A stretch of 60,204 nt of DNA from Candidatus Kapaibacterium sp. (GTDB lineage: Bacteria; Bacteroidota; Ignavibacteria; Kapaibacteriales; UBA2268): positions 1 to 60,204 of the forward strand of contig JAPLFL010000121.1 of assembly GCA_026390695.1 (NCBI GenBank). Direction: 5' to 3'. The number at the start of each line of letters is the position of its first letter. Within the stretch, counting starts at the first letter, position 1. This document shows, in pieces, positions 56,118 through 60,204 of this stretch. The translations under genes were made by a program, and so were the position numbers. The notes under the pieces were generated by a model, which was not told where the DNA came from, did no database searches, and saw nothing but the letters and a program-made list of their open reading frames with translations.

Positions 56118-58172
56118 ATGAAAAAATTATTGTTTTTTTTAATATCAATAACATTATATAATAGTGTTTTTTCACAAGGAGGAATTAAATTGCAGGAATT
56201 AACTTCAGTACCTAACCTAAATGGTGACAAAATCAAGCTGCAGTTGCAGATTACCGAAGATTTAATAAAAAAATATCCTAATGACGAAATTCGAATAAAG
56301 CGTGGTGTTTTGCAAACAGGTTCGCTCTGGAATGACGAAGACGGGACAATTGATGAATTTAAAAAGTTTTGTATAGAGAATTTTACACCAGACGGAATTG
56401 CTCTTGAAAGGCTCTACAAGCGTATTACAGACAATTTTGAAGTTATTAACGGACACTTTAATAAAATTTCTGTAGATCTTAAAAAGCCGCAACAGGTCGT
56501 TGGTTACGATCTTTTACCAATCGATAATATTTTTGCTGCTTATGAGCCATCAGCCCATCAGGAAGATTTCTACATAAATAAAATTGCATTTATAATAAAA
56601 TTAAATTTCCCAAGTTATACTTTGAGCGAAAAAAATGATTTTGCTGAGAGCTGGAGCCGTAAACAATGGGCATTTGCAAGACTGGGAGAATATTTTATTT
56701 CAAGAATACCGGCAATCATAATGCAGAAATATTTTGATGCTTATCAAATGGGAGATGCATATATATCGGATTATAACATTTATATGGGGTCTCTGTTAAA
56801 TAATTTTGGAAAAATAATATTTCCGCAAGATATGAAGCTTATTAGCCACTGGGGCCTCAGAGATGAATTAAAAGCTAATTATGGAAAGGAAAATGGTCTT
56901 GAAAAACAAAAAATTATTTACGAAGTTATGAAGAATATTATAACACAAAATATTCCTGAAAATGTGATCAACAGTGATAAATTCACTTGGAATCCATTTT
57001 CTGGAAGAGTTTTTGAAGGAGATAAAGAAATAAGCGTAAAATCAGAACCAAACACACGCTACCAACATTTGTTAAACAATTTTAAAGCTATGCAGGCTTT
57101 AGATAAATATTATCCACAGTATCCAACATATATCCAAAGAAAATTCGAATTGGAAATGGAAATAGCGCAACCACAGCTCGAAAATTTATTTAGCCGCCTA
57201 TGCGGGTCGCCACAGGTTAAAAAAGTAGCAGACATTATAGCAAAGCGTTTGGGGCGTTCACTTCAGCCCTTTGATATTTGGTATGATGGATTCAAAGCAA
57301 GAAATTCTCTAAATGAAGACGCTCTAAGTTCACAAACAAAAAAATTATATCCTAATTCAAAAGCATTCGCTGCTACCATGCCAGCTTTGTTGCAAAAATT
57401 AGGTTTCGCAATAGAAAAAGCAAATTTCATTTCGTCAAAGATAGAAGTTGAGCCAGCGCGGGGATCAGGTCAAGCTATCGGTTCAGAAATGAAAACTGAT
57501 AATGCACATTTGCAGTCAAGAATCTCAGCCAAGGGTATGGACTACAAAGGTTATAATATTGCAGTCCATGAATTCGGTCATAATGTTGAACAAACAATTT
57601 CACTGCATGATGTAGATTATTATTCAATGAAAGGTGTACCGAATACCGCATTCACAGAGGCATGGGCATTTGTTTTTCAAAAAAGAGACCTTGATTTATT
57701 AGATGTTAAAAATGAAAATCCAAATAAAAAATATGAAACAACACTTGATATATTTTGGGGAGTTTATGAAATTATGGGAGTTTCATTAGTAGATATGAAC
57801 GTCTGGAAATGGCTTTACGAGCATCCAAATGCTAATTCACTTGAATTACGTAATGCAGTAGTTACAATAAGCAAAGATATATGGAACAGGTATTTTGCAA
57901 AAGTATTTGGAAGTACAGATGAACCCATTCTTGGCATCTACTCACACATGATAGATAATCCATTATATTTATCTGCATATCCAGTTGGACATTTGGTTGA
58001 ATTTCAGATAGAAAAAGCAATAGAAGGCAAAAATTTGGGCATTGAAATGCAGAGAATGATCTCTCAGGGCCGATTGACTCCGCAGGTATGGATGAAAGGT
58101 GCCGTTGGTGATAATTTAACGTTAAATCCTCTCTTAGAGGCAGTGAATGAGGCGATAGAAAAAGTAAAGTAA
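56118..58172 (+). CDS. Secreted HExxH zinc metallopeptidase-like protein
   Basis: Start at 56118 (MKKLLFFLISITLYNSVFSQ), with GGAG five bases before ATG; the longer form from 56076 would bury the signal peptide. About 684 residues. HEFGHN near the end of the third quarter is an HExxH site; a Glu in AFTEAWAF, 30 residues from the first His, fits the third zinc ligand of gluzincins and is close to the M3 family spacing. I do not recognise a specific family beyond that. TAAATTTG at 56071-56078 might be a -7 element. It is divergent from the sigma factor, which could control it; that is an inference. A strong terminator follows. Confidence 0.75.
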   Translation: MKKLLFFLISITLYNSVFSQGGIKLQELTSVPNLNGDKIKLQLQITEDLIKKYPNDEIRIKRGVLQTGSLWNDEDGTIDEFKKFCIENFTPDGIALERLYKRITDNFEVINGHFNKISVDLKKPQQVVGYDLLPIDNIFAAYEPSAHQEDFYINKIAFIIKLNFPSYTLSEKNDFAESWSRKQWAFARLGEYFISRIPAIIMQKYFDAYQMGDAYISDYNIYMGSLLNNFGKIIFPQDMKLISHWGLRDELKANYGKENGLEKQKIIYEVMKNIITQNIPENVINSDKFTWNPFSGRVFEGDKEISVKSEPNTRYQHLLNNFKAMQALDKYYPQYPTYIQRKFELEMEIAQPQLENLFSRLCGSPQVKKVADIIAKRLGRSLQPFDIWYDGFKARNSLNEDALSSQTKKLYPNSKAFAATMPALLQKLGFAIEKANFISSKIEVEPARGSGQAIGSEMKTDNAHLQSRISAKGMDYKGYNIAVHEFGHNVEQTISLHDVDYYSMKGVPNTAFTEAWAFVFQKRDLDLLDVKNENPNKKYETTLDIFWGVYEIMGVSLVDMNVWKWLYEHPNANSLELRNAVVTISKDIWNRYFAKVFGSTDEPILGIYSHMIDNPLYLSAYPVGHLVEFQIEKAIEGKNLGIEMQRMISQGRLTPQVWMKGAVGDNLTLNPLLEAVNEAIEKVK

Positions 58173-58209
58173 TTATTGATTTGATATTGAAAATAGATGT
58201 TGAAATAGA

Positions 58210-58235
58210 ATAGAGGCGGGTTTACCTGCCTCTAT
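58210..58235 (+). terminator. Intrinsic terminator after the HExxH peptidase
   Basis: ATAGAGGCGGG and CCTGCCTCTAT form a near-perfect 11-bp stem with a short TTTA loop, 38 bases after the stop codon, followed by a T-rich tract. Confidence 0.85.
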
Positions 58236-58819
58236 TTATATTTATCATAATAATCAAAGATTAAAAAATAATGGTATAATGGCTACTACAGGTCATTTGA
58301 GAATAATAGGATCTGATAGAATTGAATATTGAAATAATCAATTATTATAATAAAATTAAGAAAGACATAGCTGCTGGTCTATAATTACGTAATATTTTAA
58401 GATCAAATATATAAATTTTAAATTCAAATATATGTTTCTAAATGAATATTATTTTTAAAGATAGATAAAATATAGTGTTTCTTGTAAAATAAAAAGAAAA
58501 GATAGATCTATCAATACTCGCAACTATAGCAGTGTTATCAAAGTTATTAATCGAAATATTATTAATATTGAAAAAGAAATTTACAATAAATTTTAATGTA
58601 TATAATTACATATATTAATGAAATGGAAGAGTAGGAGCCAAGAAACAAATATTATTTATTATTGCAATGCTGAATATTTTATTTAATGAAAGAATTAAAA
58701 TACAATAAATATTCAATTAAGACTATGTTAATAACTAAGATAAAAATACGTAACTGACTGCCATATATAGCTATTAACAATACTAAATCAAAGCGATTAG
58801 AAAAAAAATAAAAATAATA
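58236..58819. other. AT-rich spacer before the rRNA operon
   Basis: About 580 bases with very low G+C, no convincing open frame, no tRNA and no repeat of the families seen elsewhere. It ends at the first rrn promoter. It may include A-tract upstream elements that boost rRNA transcription. Confidence 0.5.
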
Positions 58820-58851
58820 TTTGGAAATAAAAAAGAAAAGTCTTAATTTTG
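58820..58851 (+). promoter_or_regulatory. rrn promoter P1
   Basis: TTTG at 58820-58823, a 20-base spacer, TAATTTTG at 58844-58851: an exact match to the Bacteroidota -33/-7 pattern. A boxA-like AGTTCTTTGGAA follows at 58903-58914. It would produce a leader of about 315 bases before 16S. Confidence 0.65.
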
Positions 58852-59009
58852 ATTTCTCTTTTGGACACAATATGTGAAAACATAAGAAATAGAGAAGAGA
58901 AAAGTTCTTTGGAAGCGACGTAGGAAACGAATTAAAAGTCTTATAATAATTAAATCAGAATTCTAATCTTAAAAAAAAGAATAAAATTTTGAAAAAAATA
59001 AAAAAAGAC

Positions 59010-59040
59010 TTGCATATCTAAAAAATAGTTCGTAATTTTG
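59010..59040 (+). promoter_or_regulatory. rrn promoter P2
   Basis: TTG at 59010-59012, 20 bases, TAATTTTG at 59033-59040. The transcript would start near 59047, about 126 bases before the 16S gene. Confidence 0.7.
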
Positions 59041-59056
59041 AAGTCCTTAATGAAGC

Positions 59057-59070
59057 GCGTTCTTTGAAAA
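59057..59070 (+). promoter_or_regulatory. boxA-like antitermination site in the rrn leader
   Basis: CGCGTTCTTTGAAAA resembles boxA of rRNA leaders (E. coli TGCTCTTTAACA) and the GTTCTTTGA motif common in Bacteroidota rrn leaders. It lies just after P2. Confidence 0.5.
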
Positions 59071-59172
59071 TAGGGAGTAAAAAAAATAAATAGACAGAAT
59101 AAGCACTGTCAATTTCGAGATAAACCTGAAACAATAAATACAACAAAAACTAGGTATCAAACTTAAAGATAT

Positions 59173-60204
<1,032 letters not shown>

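Noticed and set aside
57110-57118. TTATCCACA, a perfect DnaA box
   Set aside because: Single copy inside the coding sequence of the HExxH peptidase, with no cluster of boxes, AT-rich unwinding region or dnaA gene beside it.
58272-58300. tRNA-like D-arm text (GGTATAATGGCTACTACAGG)
   Set aside because: No matching acceptor stem, anticodon arm or T-arm GGTTC could be found around it.
58679-58870. Minus-strand 63-residue open frame in the rrn upstream spacer
   Set aside because: Extremely AT-rich, low-complexity product, no ribosome-binding site, and it overlaps rrn promoter P1.

Overview
The window is AT-rich, gene-dense chromosomal DNA from a bacterium of the Bacteroidota/Chlorobiota side of the FCB group. 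Three things point there: the 16S rRNA gene entered at the right edge; several large secreted proteins ending in type IX secretion (T9SS) sorting domains; and promoters of the Bacteroidota kind (TTTG, 20 bases, TAnnTTTG). Ca. Kapabacteria or a relative of Ignavibacteria is my guess from the 16S text, not a demonstrated placement.

Layout. 0-10 kb: an M16 peptidase, gcvPA, ksgA, then an accC-pdxJ-asnB minus-strand run. 10-22 kb: a T9SS beta-propeller protein, a long QueA paralogue, a split transketolase, both methylmalonyl-CoA mutase subunits, and the Bacteroidota-type QueA. 22-29.5 kb: htpG, a PBP4-type peptidase followed by a membrane polyferredoxin, parB/parA and a Nudix hydrolase. 29.6-35.4 kb: an OmpA-family protein and a 1202-residue VWA/anchor/cohesin-like T9SS protein. 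36-46.4 kb: xseB, dnaE, a metallophosphoesterase, an orphan HTH protein with an acidic tail, an acyl-CoA dehydrogenase, tyrS and nth. 46.4-53 kb: a tandem pair of LamG/Ig-repeat T9SS proteins, one of them broken by a frame-changing deletion, and a flippase. 53-58 kb: an ECF sigma factor coupled to a one-pass membrane protein with a T9SS-like tail, then a secreted HExxH peptidase. 58.2-60.2 kb: an AT-rich rrn leader with two promoter/boxA modules and the first ~1030 bases of 16S rRNA.

Working together: carboxylase, mutase and acyl-CoA dehydrogenase genes fit propionyl-CoA/odd-chain or branched amino acid catabolism, although the carboxyltransferase is not here. The T9SS cargo proteins, OmpA protein, PBP4 and flippase form an envelope and surface theme.

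The most unusual content is repetitive. A family of ~131-bp inverted-repeat elements with dRS3-like 20-bp palindromes (ATTCCC-N8-GGGAAT type) occurs at four places plus a relic. At 35.7-36.0 kb one copy sits inside another with a 4-bp duplication. All five face the 3' end of a minus-strand gene in the same orientation. A second palindrome family lies between genes, was duplicated over the accC ribosome-binding site, and entered the ksgA reading frame without breaking it. No CRISPR array, tRNA, transposase or prophage block was found.
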